From: Betaproteobacteria bacterium
GTDB lineage: Bacteria > Pseudomonadota > Gammaproteobacteria > Burkholderiales > SG8-41
Direction: 5' to 3'
Assembly (NCBI GenBank): GCA_003820645.1
Contig: RPOR01000014.1
Coordinates: 1 to 36,530 of the forward strand
DNA length: 36,530 bases
Part shown: in pieces, positions 1 through 8,213 of the stretch
Numbering within the stretch: position 1 is the first letter of the stretch
How the letters are laid out: each line of letters begins with the position of its first letter
Translations under genes and position numbers: made by a program
The notes under the pieces: model-generated
The model's input: only the letters and a program-made list of their open reading frames with translations
Databases searched by the model: none
Told to the model about the DNA's origin: nothing

Positions 1-27
1 CTTGCCGCCAAATACGAAAGGATCATC

Positions 28-174
28 ATGCTCTATACCATCGCAGTTGTTCTGGTAATTTTGTGGCTGGTTGGCCTCGTCTCCTCCTACACCATGGGCG
101 GCTTCATTCATGTCTTGCTGGTGATCGCCATCGTGGTGGTGTTGCTGAATGTGATCGGCGGGCGCCGCTCGTAG
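28..174 (+). CDS. Lmo0937-family small membrane protein (48 aa)
   Basis: The frame encodes a 48-residue peptide that is almost entirely hydrophobic: one segment runs from about residue 4 to 20 and a second from about 27 to 42, ending in a short basic tail (GGRRS). The segments are separated by a small turn with YTMGG. This pattern (MLYTIAVVL..LWLVGLV..YTMGGFIHVLLVIAIVVVLL) is that of the Lmo0937/DUF5670 family of tiny two-helix inner-membrane proteins, often found beside stress-related genes. An AAGGA ribosome site lies at 19-23, five bases from the ATG. The function of the family is unknown. Upstream sequence is outside the window. Confidence 0.8.
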   Translation: MLYTIAVVLVILWLVGLVSSYTMGGFIHVLLVIAIVVVLLNVIGGRRS

Positions 175-456
175 TGATGCGAAACAGGGCGCAGGCCACG
201 TTTACTGCAGGCCGAAAGCGTCGGCCTGCTCTTTGATTGTCACCGGTGCCAATGCATCGACATACGTTGTGGTAAAGCGACGAATTGACGCCGCCGCAAT
301 GCAGCGATCCTGCGAAGCCCTGCGATTATCATGGGCTACTTGCAGAGCAATTCGCCGGCCGGCCCTAACTAGCAAATGAAGTACGTATTCATCAACAGAT
401 ACAAATTGATTAACCGCCTTGCAGCATTTCAACCAGACAGATTCATGGAGATCCAA

Positions 457-654
457 ATGATTAAATTTGAGAAGAACATTACGCTTATGCTGATCGCAGG
501 AGCCATTATTGCCGTACTATCCGGCTGTCAAAAAGAGGAAGGCCCGGCGGAACGCGCCGGCAAGGCGATGGATAAAGCCGTTGACAACGCCGGGCAGCAA
601 ATCGAAAAAGCTGGTGAGCAAATCCAAGACGCAGCGAAGGATGCTAAAAAATAG
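457..654 (+). CDS. small lipoprotein, alanine/lysine-rich helical tail (65 aa)
   Basis: The N-terminus has a basic start (MIKFEKN), a hydrophobic stretch at residues 9-21 and a lipobox L-S-G-C with Cys24, so this should be a lipoprotein exported by Sec and processed by signal peptidase II. The mature part of about 42 residues is charged and helical, with a loose repeat (AGKAMDKAVDNAGQQIEKAGEQ). Such short AGxxxDKA proteins are common near stress genes and have no known function. ATG457 is chosen because GGAG at 447-450 precedes it by six bases. An in-frame ATG at 445 is possible but overlaps that ribosome site. Confidence 0.75.
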   Translation: MIKFEKNITLMLIAGAIIAVLSGCQKEEGPAERAGKAMDKAVDNAGQQIEKAGEQIQDAAKDAKK

Positions 655-1040
655 GAATTTCCAATTCCTCACACAGGTCTCGCTTCGGCAGGGTTTGTTT
701 TTGTGCGGTCCGCATGTCGGCGTGGAGACCGATCGGCCACAATTCCGCCACACTCGGCAGCGATAAACCCCGAAAACGCCGGCTTGCTCTATTGTCCCTT
801 GTACTATTAACTTGGCTCGGAAAAATCCGGTCAGGGTGCCGTTCTCCATTGATGAATGGACCGAAAAGCCGAAAGCAGGTCACGGCTCCAAACGAAGCCG
901 TAAGGGATACCCGAGAAGGCTACATTAGGTATCATTGACTCGATCACCGGTTTTTAATCACGCTGGGCGGCCGCAAAAACGGGAAAGCCGTTTTCTTCAC
1001 AGCCGCGCCAACTAATGTGCCACTTTTTTGCAGAAGCCAT
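655..1040. other. gene-free stretch, nothing recognised
   Basis: About 385 bases between the lipoprotein and the AAA+ ATPase. Short open frames exist on both strands, but they have no ribosome site, no recognisable motif and unlikely composition. I see no tRNA-like fold, no direct repeats and no convincing terminator. It may contain the promoter for the ATPase gene, but no clear -35/-10 pair could be chosen. Confidence 0.5.
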
Positions 1041-2228
1041 ATGGAATCGAACAACAAGTTTGAACTAATGGAAAGAATTGCCACGTCATTCAGCCCGAGC
1101 GCCCCGATTGACAGCAGAGCATTTGCCGGTCGCGAATCTCAAATCACCGACGTAATCAATGCATGCGCACAACGCGGTCAACACGTTGTGATATTCGGCG
1201 AGCGCGGCGCAGGTAAAACCTCTCTTGCCAACACATTAGGCCAGATGCTTAGAACCAAATTCTTAATCCCGGCCTGCGGAACAATCAACTGCGATGAAAC
1301 CACAACCTTTGCCTCGTTGTGGAGGGCGATCCTCTCGGAAATTCCCATATCCAAGAATGCGCCCCCCATCGGGTTCAAGACCGGTGCGGATCGTGAACAG
1401 GGCACGTTCGCGCAGCTCCTGCCTGAAAGCGTGACCCCCGATTCCGTCAGGGCAATCCTGCAGAATCGCGGGAAACTTTTATTCATCATTGATGAAATCG
1501 ATCGCATCAAGGAAAAAACCACCACCACGCTCCTCGCCGATACGATCAAGAGCCTTTCAGATCACGCTGTAGACACCACCCTTGTTCTGGTGGGCGTCGC
1601 CGAGTCGGTTGACACATTGATTGCCGAACACGAATCGGTGCAGCGGGCCCTGATTCAAGTGCAAATGCCGAGAATGTCGCAGGCAGAGATAGATGAAATT
1701 ATCGACAATGGTCTTGCGGCTGTCGGCATGACCATTGAACAAAATGCCAAGAAACGAATCTATAAATTATCGCAAGGCCTTCCACACTATGCACATCTCC
1801 TTGGCATGCATTCGGCCCAGACGGCCGCAGCTCAGGACCGTCTGCACATTATTATTGACGATACCCATCAGGCTCTGCAGAAAGCGCTGAGACACGCTCA
1901 ACAACGCATCGCACACGACTATGAGCGAGCCACGATGAGCACGAGGGAGACCCTTCATCGCAAGGTCCTGCTTGCGTGTGCTTTGGCCAACACCGATGCG
2001 CATGGTTACTTCACCGCCGACGATGTGAGAACACCGTTGAGCAAGATTATGAAGAAAGACTGTCCGGTTTCCTTGTTTTCCCGGCACTTGAATGCGTTTT
2101 GCGAAAACCAACGCGGTCCCGCATTACATAGAACTGGCGTTGTCCATGGATACAGATACAAATTCAAGAACGCCATGATGCAGCCATACGTCATAATGAA
2201 TGGGTTAAAAATCGGGCTCATTTCCTGA
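1041..2228 (+). CDS. orphan AAA+ ATPase, ORC/Cdc6-like
   Basis: A 395-residue protein with an N-terminal F-x-G-R-E motif (28-32, AFAGRE) typical of STAND/ORC-type AAA+ ATPases. It has a Walker A GERGAGKTS at 53-61 and a Walker B LLFIIDEIDR ending at about 154. A later stretch (LVLVGVAES) could hold sensor 1. The C-terminal part is charged and helical with no recognised effector domain. A GTG at 1017 would add eight residues, but ATG1041 gives a start closer to the conserved region; neither has a strong ribosome site. The gene is visibly less GC-rich than the catabolic genes further right and stands alone, which hints at horizontal acquisition. Its partner or target cannot be told from the sequence. 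Confidence 0.75.
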   Translation: MESNNKFELMERIATSFSPSAPIDSRAFAGRESQITDVINACAQRGQHVVIFGERGAGKTSLANTLGQMLRTKFLIPACGTINCDETTTFASLWRAILSEIPISKNAPPIGFKTGADREQGTFAQLLPESVTPDSVRAILQNRGKLLFIIDEIDRIKEKTTTTLLADTIKSLSDHAVDTTLVLVGVAESVDTLIAEHESVQRALIQVQMPRMSQAEIDEIIDNGLAAVGMTIEQNAKKRIYKLSQGLPHYAHLLGMHSAQTAAAQDRLHIIIDDTHQALQKALRHAQQRIAHDYERATMSTRETLHRKVLLACALANTDAHGYFTADDVRTPLSKIMKKDCPVSLFSRHLNAFCENQRGPALHRTGVVHGYRYKFKNAMMQPYVIMNGLKIGLIS

Positions 2229-2392
2229 CGGAGTCATGACGGAACTCGCGTCTTCGGCTGAATAAACGGCGCTGGGGTGAATTAATTACTCAATCGCCTG
2301 ATGACCTGCTCTCCGTTTTTCGGACCACTCATCACTGGAGAACGGTCCCCTGCTTGCCTGAAATTCGGTTCTCAATTTAAGAATCAACCAAT

Positions 2393-3481
2393 ATGAATCT
2401 CTTGCTGAGAGAAATCCGTCACAACCGTCTGCTCTGGCTGCTGGTATTCGTCCCCGCGATTTTTGCCGGCCAGGCCCTCAGGCCGGAAGCGCATACACTG
2501 CTGTTCGTGCTCTCGGTTCTGGCCATCGTGCCACTGGCCGGGCTATTGAGCCACGCCACCGAATCGGTAGCGGCCAAGACGGGCGATGCGGTCGGCGGCC
2601 TGCTCAATGCCACCCTCGGCAACCTGACCGAACTGGTCATCGCACTCACCGCCCTGCACGCTGGACAATACGTTCTGGTGAAGGCTTCCATCGCCGGCGC
2701 AATTGTCACCAACACGTTGTTCATGCTTGGCGCATCGTTTCTGCTCGGCGGACTCAAATACCACACGCAGGAATTCAATCGGGGCAGCGCCCGCCTGCAA
2801 GCCGGACTTCTCTTTCTGTCCACAGTCGCCCTGCTGGTTCCTTCAGTAATCCCTGAAGGCAACGCCGCGACAGAGATGTTCACCCAGGAGTTAAGCCTGG
2901 GTTTGTCGGCGCTGCTCATCACTACGTACGCACTGGGAATGCTGTTTTCACTGAAAACGCACCGCGAACTGTTTACCAGCGCAGCGACCGGCGAGACTGA
3001 CGAAGCGGCATGGCCGATGGCCCTGGCCCTGGGCACACTGGCCGGCGCCACCGTGCTGGTCGCACTGGTGAGTGAAGTGTTCGTCGAATCGGTACAGGAA
3101 GCGGCGGTGACGTTCGGGATGACCCCAGCGTTCGTGGGTTTCATCGTTGTCGCGCTCGTGGGTGCGGCCGCGGAGATGGCGTCGGCATTTTCCGGCGCAC
3201 GCAAAAACCGATTGGACCTGAGCGTAGGCATCGCGCTGGGTAGCGCGTCCCAGATCGCGCTGTTCGTCGCCCCGCTGTTGGTGCTGCTCAGTTACGTGAT
3301 CGGCCCGGCACCGATGAACCTGCAATTCTGGCCAGGCGCCGTGGCGATGATATTCATCGCCACCATGTCAGCGACGCTGGTCACGAACAGTGGACGATCT
3401 GCGTGGTTCGTCGGGGTGCTCCTGTTGGCGGTATACCTGATTTTCGCCATGACGCTCTACCTGTTACCGCCCCGCTTGTAG
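2393..3481 (+). CDS. calcium/proton exchanger, CaCA family (ChaA/CAX-like)
   Basis: A 362-residue polytopic inner-membrane protein with about ten or eleven hydrophobic segments. The first alpha repeat carries the CAX signature GLLNATLGNLTELVI at 69-83, with the conserved Asn and Glu. The second alpha repeat contains GAAAEMASAFSGARKN followed by GIALGSASQIALFVAP. These are the two cation-binding motifs of cation/H+ antiporters, which export Ca2+ (sometimes Na+ or K+) in exchange for protons. Length fits bacterial CAX proteins of 350-370 residues. It stands alone, with about 165 bases of intergenic DNA upstream and about 140 downstream. No good ribosome site precedes ATG2393. Confidence 0.9.
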   Translation: MNLLLREIRHNRLLWLLVFVPAIFAGQALRPEAHTLLFVLSVLAIVPLAGLLSHATESVAAKTGDAVGGLLNATLGNLTELVIALTALHAGQYVLVKASIAGAIVTNTLFMLGASFLLGGLKYHTQEFNRGSARLQAGLLFLSTVALLVPSVIPEGNAATEMFTQELSLGLSALLITTYALGMLFSLKTHRELFTSAATGETDEAAWPMALALGTLAGATVLVALVSEVFVESVQEAAVTFGMTPAFVGFIVVALVGAAAEMASAFSGARKNRLDLSVGIALGSASQIALFVAPLLVLLSYVIGPAPMNLQFWPGAVAMIFIATMSATLVTNSGRSAWFVGVLLLAVYLIFAMTLYLLPPRL

Positions 3482-3625
3482 CAAAGTGGCCGTTGATTAC
3501 CTTACCGGAGCCCTGGTGCGGCATTACGCGCCGCCAAAAGAATCACTGGAACTTCATAGCGGCCCTGCCTTAAACTCCGGATCAAATAAACATAAGCACT
3601 CTGTTCACTTTCTTTTCAATTCAAT

Positions 3626-3817
3626 ATGAGCGATCACCCTTCCCGCCACCGCATCAAGTTCCAGGATGTTGCCATTGGTCAGCGTTTCTATGACCCCATC
3701 AGCGAGGAGTACTTCGTCAAGCAGAGCGCGACCATGGCCGCCATGGTGACCGGCATTGGAGACGGCACCGTGCCGGATGAATTTGAAGCCGACGATATCG
3801 TCGGCATCGACCATTAA
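3626..3817 (+). CDS. small conserved hypothetical protein (63 aa)
   Basis: A short acidic protein containing a motif of the type FQDVAIGQRFYDPISEEYFVKQS, followed by a Met/Gly-rich turn and an acidic tail (DEFEADDIV). I recall similar short proteins of unknown function in betaproteobacteria, with the pattern IGQxFxDPxSxEYFVK. No membrane segment, signal or metal motif is visible. A frame of similar length exists on the opposite strand but lacks any family resemblance. The start is the only ATG in the frame before the conserved part; its ribosome site is poor. Confidence 0.6.
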   Translation: MSDHPSRHRIKFQDVAIGQRFYDPISEEYFVKQSATMAAMVTGIGDGTVPDEFEADDIVGIDH

Positions 3818-3886
3818 CTGCGCTCAAGCGGTGGCCGCTCGACATTCGAAGCGCAAGTATCACGAGCACGCCTCGTGGTCCCTGCA

Positions 3887-4102
3887 ATGACCGTGCCCCA
3901 GCCCGGCAACCCGCTCCACGGCGTCACGCTCGAGCAGATGCTGATGGAATTGGTCGACAGCCTGGGCTGGGAGGCCATGGGAGTCGCGCTACCGATCCGC
4001 TGCTTCACCCACGAACCGAGCATCGCCTCCAGCCTCAAGTTCCTGCGCCGAACGCCTTGGGCCAGGGCCAAAGTGGAAGCGCTTTACCTGCAGCGGCGGT
4101 GA
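3887..4102 (+). CDS. VF530 / DUF2132 family protein
   Basis: A 71-residue protein that matches the VF530 family over its whole length: NPLHGVTLEQMLMELVDSLGW near the N-terminus and IRCFTHEPSIASSLKFLRR then TPWARAKVEALYL at the C-terminus. The family is a small helical fold proposed to bind DNA, mostly from structural work on a Vibrio homologue; the biological role is not established. ATG3887 starts directly before the conserved region. An upstream in-frame GTG at 3875 would add four residues. The gene sits 69 bases after the preceding small gene and converges with uspA. Confidence 0.85.
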   Translation: MTVPQPGNPLHGVTLEQMLMELVDSLGWEAMGVALPIRCFTHEPSIASSLKFLRRTPWARAKVEALYLQRR

Positions 4103-4146
4103 CCTGCCCCGCCCATTTGCGATAGAAGCGTTCCCTTGTGCGAAAT

Positions 4147-4176
4147 CTCCGCCACGACCGAGTCGTATGCGCGGAG
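4147..4176. repeat. inverted repeat between convergent genes, possible terminator
   Basis: CTCCGC at 4147-4152 pairs with GCGGAG at 4171-4176, and inside it ACGAC at 4154-4158 pairs with GTCGT at 4162-4166 around a three-base loop. The interrupted hairpin lies between the VF530 gene and the end of the leftward uspA gene. There is no proper T run on either strand, so termination here is only a guess. Confidence 0.35.
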
Positions 4177-4204
4177 GCGGAAAAGCTCACCGCTACCCCA
4201 TTAT

Positions 4205-4672
4205 TTAGCGGCGCCCGGCAGCCTGCCCTTTGGCGCGAATCAAAAGCACCGGCACCGGCGACTGGCGCACCACGCCTTCGGCATCGCTGCCCATGATCAG
4301 GCGGGCGCCTCCCCGCCTGCCATGGGTGCCGATCACGATCAAGTCCGCGCGCAACTTCCTGGCCTGCTTAACAATTGCATCAGCAACGGGCATATACGAA
4401 TTATCGATCAGGACGGTTTTTGCCTGCACCCCTTTCTGGCTGGCGAGCGCTGCCGCTTTGGCGAGAATGTTCTTGCCGCTCTCGGTAAGACTCCTGACCA
4501 GATCATCGAAAAGCGCGCCGGATACGGCGGCACTCTGAATCAGCACGCTCTCATCGACAACATGCAACAACAGCAAAGCGGCCTTTTGCTCCCGGGCCAT
4601 CTGGATGGCCTGCTGCAGGCCACGATTTGATGTCGAACTGCCGTCTATTGGTACCAGTATCCGCTTGAACAT
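4205..4672 (-). CDS. universal stress protein, UspA family
   Basis: A 155-residue single-domain Usp. The N-terminus KRILVPIDGS carries the conserved Asp10, and the C-terminal ATP-binding motif G-2x-G-9x-G-S is intact: G115, G118, G128, S129 within GTHGRRGGARLIMGSDAEG. The end VVRQSPVPVLLIR is also typical. The intact motif suggests an ATP-binding Usp rather than the non-binding UspA type proper. An AGGAG ribosome site precedes the ATG by about six bases. The gene is divergent from the transporter remnant at 4858. Function is stress survival in a general sense; partner unknown. Confidence 0.92.
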   Translation of the reverse strand: MFKRILVPIDGSSTSNRGLQQAIQMAREQKAALLLLHVVDESVLIQSAAVSGALFDDLVRSLTESGKNILAKAAALASQKGVQAKTVLIDNSYMPVADAIVKQARKLRADLIVIGTHGRRGGARLIMGSDAEGVVRQSPVPVLLIRAKGQAAGRR

Positions 4673-4857
4673 TCAATGCTCCTGCTTTCAGGTTGAAAAT
4701 TGCATCAAAAAACATCGCGCCTCGGAAACTTGAATTGGCATCACCAGCCCCATCCCTGATACTACTGTCAACAAGCGAGAAATCGCTTTTGCTGCTTATC
4801 CAAAAACAGTTACAGCTTCTGACAGAATAACCTGAAATCCGCAACCGGAGACGGCCA

Positions 4858-5791
4858 ATGAGCAGTGCGTCATCCGCCGCTTCAGCAGCGCCCGCCAAAC
4901 CGTTCCCGGTCGCCGTAATGGTCGCCATGGTCGTAGCCTTGACGATTGCACTGATGCCCCTGCCGGACGGACTCACCGTATCCGGACAGCGGATTCTGGC
5001 GATACTCGCCTTCGTAGTGATCGTCTGGCTGACCGAAGCGCTGGACTATGCCGTGTCGTCGGTCGTGCTGTTCCTGCTGACGCGACGGCTGATACCGCCG
5101 GAAAAAGTGCGCATAGAAGGCGGCAAGGAAGCGGTGCGCGGCGCACTGACTGCCATGGGACCGATGACGGCCGCAGAGTGTCGCGTACTGATCACGATTG
5201 CCTTGCTGATCGGCTTCTGGGTTACGGAAAAGCAACCGCACGCCATCGATACCACGACGGTAACCATCGTCGGACTGGCCCTGCTGTTTCTTCCGAAAAT
5301 CGGCGTGATGACGTGGCCACCGGTCCAGAGACAGGTGCCGTGGGGCACGATTGTCGTCTTCGGCGTCGGGCATCAGCCTGGGCACTGCCCTGCTCGACAT
5401 CAAGGCAGCCACATGGCTGGTGAATATCGTGGTGCAGGCGCTGCATCTGGACACTCTGGGCAGCTTCGGCGTCTTTGCCGATCTCTCCCTGTTCCTGATC
5501 CTCATTCATATCGGTTTTGCCAGCGCCATTTCGCTGACTTCCGCGCTGCTGCCGATCATGATCGCCCGGCGGTGGCCTCAACGTCATGGGAATGGCCATG
5601 CTGCTCGGCTTCGTCGTCAGCTTTGGATTCATTCTGCCGATCAACGCCCTCCCCAGAACATGGTCTGCCTCGGCACCGAAACCTTCACCAGCAGGCAATT
5701 CACAAAAATCGGCCTGTGGCTCACCGGAATCGGCTATGCGCTGATGCTGATTTTTGCGCTGACCTAGAGGGAATTCCTGGGCTACGTTTGA
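4858..5791 (+). pseudogene. decayed DASS/SLC13 anion:sodium symporter
   Basis: The remains of a divalent anion/Na+ symporter. The first frame runs from ATG4858 (GGAG ribosome site) through WGTIVVFGVG. An extra C at about 5371 then moves the match to the next frame (ISLGTALLDIKAATWLV). At about 5566-5570 it moves again (GLNVMGMAMLLGFVVSFGF), and near 5650 it returns (QNMVCLGTETF). A TAG at 5765-5767 cuts the frame eight codons before the usual end, LGYV and TGA at 5789-5791. The copy is also far shorter than the family (about 300 against 450 or more residues): after TEALDYAVSSVVLFLLTRR the N-terminal half appears to be deleted. So much damage makes it a true pseudogene rather than a sequencing error. 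Confidence 0.85.
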
Positions 5792-5885
5792 GATCCGGAC
5801 CACCTGTGCCCTGTGTCCGGCGGGCGCCTGCCACACAGCAAGCGACCGGCAATGAGTCACCGGTTGCTCGGGCATTTGGCCCAAG

Positions 5886-5920
5886 AAAAAAGGCCTGCGC
5901 ATCGGCGCAGGCCTTTTGTT
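5886..5920 (-). terminator. strong intrinsic terminator, probably bidirectional
   Basis: AGGCCTGCGC at 5891-5900 and GCGCAGGCCT at 5905-5914 form a perfect ten-base stem with an ATCG loop. On the minus strand the stem is followed by a run of T (complement of the A run 5885-5890), so it ends the leftward operon whose last gene stops at 5936. On the plus strand TTTGTT follows, so it may also stop transcripts coming from the transporter pseudogene. Confidence 0.85.
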
Positions 5921-5935
5921 CAACGGGCTTCGATT

Positions 5936-6952
5936 TCACGCGGCTGCGGTCACCGCCCCGACCGCCGCAAACAAATTGGCAACCGCTTCCCGGGGAATGT
6001 TGCGGGTAATGAACACGATCCGCGTGGAGTGATCGGCACTGGGCCAGTTCTCGAGTTCCACCGGCGGATGGAACAGATGCTGCACACCCTGAATCACCAT
6101 CGGTCCCTTGTGCTCGGCCACATTGATCAGTCCCTTGACCCGCAGCAGGTCGGAGCCGCGCAGCGCGCCGAGCACTTCCATCGTTTGCGAGAACGCCGTC
6201 CAGGTCATCGGCTCCTGGTAACGCAGGCAGAATGACTTCACCCTCTCGTCATGACGGTGATGCTCGCCATGCTCGTCGGGTTCGCCCATCCAGCGTTCGA
6301 TGTCTTCCAACTTGCCCTTGATATTGCGCAGGCCGACGTTGATCAGGAACTCGAGGTCGATCTCGCCGTTGACCGCGCGCCTGATCGGCGCCTGCGGGTT
6401 GAGTTCCCGCAGGCGCTCTTCCAGTTGCGCCGTCACCTCTTCGCCGGCCAGGTCGGATTTGGTAATGACGATGCGATCGGCGAGCGCGGCCTGCTTCACC
6501 GGCTCCTGCATGGTCTCCAGCTGCTCCAGGCCATTGACCGCGTCAGCCAGCGTGACCACGCAGTCGAGCCGGTAATTCGCCAGCAGCATGTCGTCAGTCA
6601 TCAGCGTCTGCATCACCGGCGCGGGATCGGCGAGACCGGTGGTCTCGATGATCACCCGGGTGAAGTCGATGATGTCACCGTTGCGGCGCTTGACGTAGAG
6701 GTCGCGCAGCGTCTCCTGCAGGTCGCCCCGCAGCACGCAGCACAGGCAGCCGTTGTTGAGCAGCATCATCTGCTCGGACGACACCTCGACCAGGTCGTTG
6801 TCGACGGCCTGCTCGCCGAACTCGTTGACGATGACCGCGACCCGGTTCATGTCCGGCCGCTTGAGCAGCTTGTTGATCAGTGTGGTCTTGCCGCTGCCGA
6901 GGAACCCGGTGACGACGCTGACCGGGAATCTCCCCGAAAGTGCATCCAGCAT
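5936..6952 (-). CDS. CobW/COG0523 family G3E GTPase (metal chaperone-like)
   Basis: A 338-residue G3E GTPase. Walker A is GFLGSGKTT at 16-24, the metal-site motif GCLCC lies at 68-72, the IIETTGLADP stretch follows at about 100, and ITKSD provides the guanine-recognition element. A His-rich linker (EHGEHHRHDE) near residue 230 precedes the CobW C-terminal domain, with RVKGLINV and a terminal ITRNI. Family members hand Zn2+, Co2+ or other metals to client enzymes using GTP. It is the last gene of the leftward operon, 16 bases after the LVIVD gene and just before the terminator. The zinc-type amidohydrolase of the same operon is a candidate client; this is inference. Confidence 0.9.
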   Translation of the reverse strand: MLDALSGRFPVSVVTGFLGSGKTTLINKLLKRPDMNRVAVIVNEFGEQAVDNDLVEVSSEQMMLLNNGCLCCVLRGDLQETLRDLYVKRRNGDIIDFTRVIIETTGLADPAPVMQTLMTDDMLLANYRLDCVVTLADAVNGLEQLETMQEPVKQAALADRIVITKSDLAGEEVTAQLEERLRELNPQAPIRRAVNGEIDLEFLINVGLRNIKGKLEDIERWMGEPDEHGEHHRHDERVKSFCLRYQEPMTWTAFSQTMEVLGALRGSDLLRVKGLINVAEHKGPMVIQGVQHLFHPPVELENWPSADHSTRIVFITRNIPREAVANLFAAVGAVTAAA

Positions 6953-6968
6953 TGTTGCTTCGCTCCGG

Positions 6969-8213
6969 TTACGGGTTCATCTCGATGATGTAGAGGCCGC
7001 CGGCAAAACGGTCCACGGTGTAGACCAGACCCTTCTCGTCGACCCACACGTCGTTGATCTGGATCGATCCCTTCGGCGACAGCTTCGGCGCGCCCGGAAC
7101 GTAGTAGGCGATCTCCTGCGGCTGGTACGGATTCGAGGTGTCGAATGCGCGCACACCGCCGTTGAAGAAGGTGCCGACGATGATGCTGTTCGAGCGGAAC
7201 GACGCTGGTCCCGGCAGGTTCTCGTGGATGTTGTGTGCGCCGTAACGGCCGCCGCGCTTGGCAAAATTCTCCACCGGCGGCAGCGGCAGCGTCGACATCG
7301 GCACCAGGTTGGTTTCGACGCTGGCGTTGACGACCCAGCCCAGCTTCGGCCAGTCGAGGCCGTCGTCCTTGGTGCACTCATCGGTGACCAGCAGCAGGTC
7401 GCGGCCAAGCAGCGGCATCACTGTGTGGCAGAAGCCGTTGTAGGGCGGCGAGTAGCGCCAGTTGGTGATCATCTTCGGCTTGGACTTGTCGGAAATGTCG
7501 AGGATCAGTGCACCGCCGTCCAGATACGCGACATAGGCGCGGTCCGGACGCTCCGGGAACACGTTGATGTTGTGCGGGCGGTAGCCGCCGTCGAATTTCG
7601 GGTGACGCGGCGGCGGCGCTTCCTTGTCTCCCTTGTGCGTGCCGGGGTAATGCCAGCGGCCCACTTCCACCGGTTTTGACGGGTTGCGCACGTCGATGAT
7701 GCGGTAGAACTGGAAGTCGTTGGGGTGCGTCGGCTCGAAGTCGCCCGAACCCGAGGTCAGGTGCACGTATTCGCCGTCGACGAACCACACGCAGTGCGCG
7801 CCGCGCGAGTGCGGGCCGGAGGCATCGAAATGCGAAATCAGCTTCGGCTTCTCCGGGGTGCTGATGTCGAAAATGTCCATGCCGGCGGGCTTGTCGCCGA
7901 CTTTCTTGGTCTGGTAGGCCACCACCATGATGTCGCCGACCACGTCGAGCGAGTTCGACCGCACGCGCTCGTGCGGCAGGTCCGTCTGGCAGATGACTTT
8001 CGGGTTCTTGACGTCGCTGACGTCGACGGCGGTAAAGTTCTTCGGCGCCGATTCGTGTGCCAGCCACAGGATGCGGCGGCCGTCCTTGGTCACCTGCATG
8101 TTGATGCCTTCCCCGATCCCGCCGAATCCGGCGAGCTCGTTGTGGGAAATCAGCGTCATGTTGCGGGAGATGGTCTGGGCCGCCTGGGCCTGGGGGGACA
8201 TGGTGGGTTTCAT
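6969..8213 (-). CDS. LVIVD-repeat beta-propeller protein
   Basis: A 414-residue protein with at least six LVIVD-like blades, for example FTAVDVSDVKNPKVI, MDIFDISTPEKPKLI, YRIIDVRNPSKPVEV, LILDISDKSKPKMI, VRAFDTSNPYQPQEI and the closing GGLYIIEMNP. LVIVD repeats form a propeller; no catalytic activity is established for the family. Several His residues in conserved-looking positions (RGAHCVW, YRPHNINVF, NGFCHTVM, YGAHNIHEN) could line a metal or substrate site. No signal peptide is seen, so it is probably cytoplasmic. ATG8213 overlaps the stop of the upstream dehydrogenase (ATGA) and follows GAGAAAG, which supports this start over longer frames. Confidence 0.85.
   Translation of the reverse strand: MKPTMSPQAQAAQTISRNMTLISHNELAGFGGIGEGINMQVTKDGRRILWLAHESAPKNFTAVDVSDVKNPKVICQTDLPHERVRSNSLDVVGDIMVVAYQTKKVGDKPAGMDIFDISTPEKPKLISHFDASGPHSRGAHCVWFVDGEYVHLTSGSGDFEPTHPNDFQFYRIIDVRNPSKPVEVGRWHYPGTHKGDKEAPPPRHPKFDGGYRPHNINVFPERPDRAYVAYLDGGALILDISDKSKPKMITNWRYSPPYNGFCHTVMPLLGRDLLLVTDECTKDDGLDWPKLGWVVNASVETNLVPMSTLPLPPVENFAKRGGRYGAHNIHENLPGPASFRSNSIIVGTFFNGGVRAFDTSNPYQPQEIAYYVPGAPKLSPKGSIQINDVWVDEKGLVYTVDRFAGGLYIIEMNP

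Noticed and set aside
202-456. An 84-codon minus-strand frame left of the lipoprotein gene
   Set aside because: No ribosome site, no resemblance to a family and unlikely residue use; treated as noise.
5765-5767. TAG in the transporter remnant as another recoded stop
   Set aside because: It lies in a gene with several frame changes and a deletion, so decay explains it; TAG recoding (pyrrolysine) has no support here.
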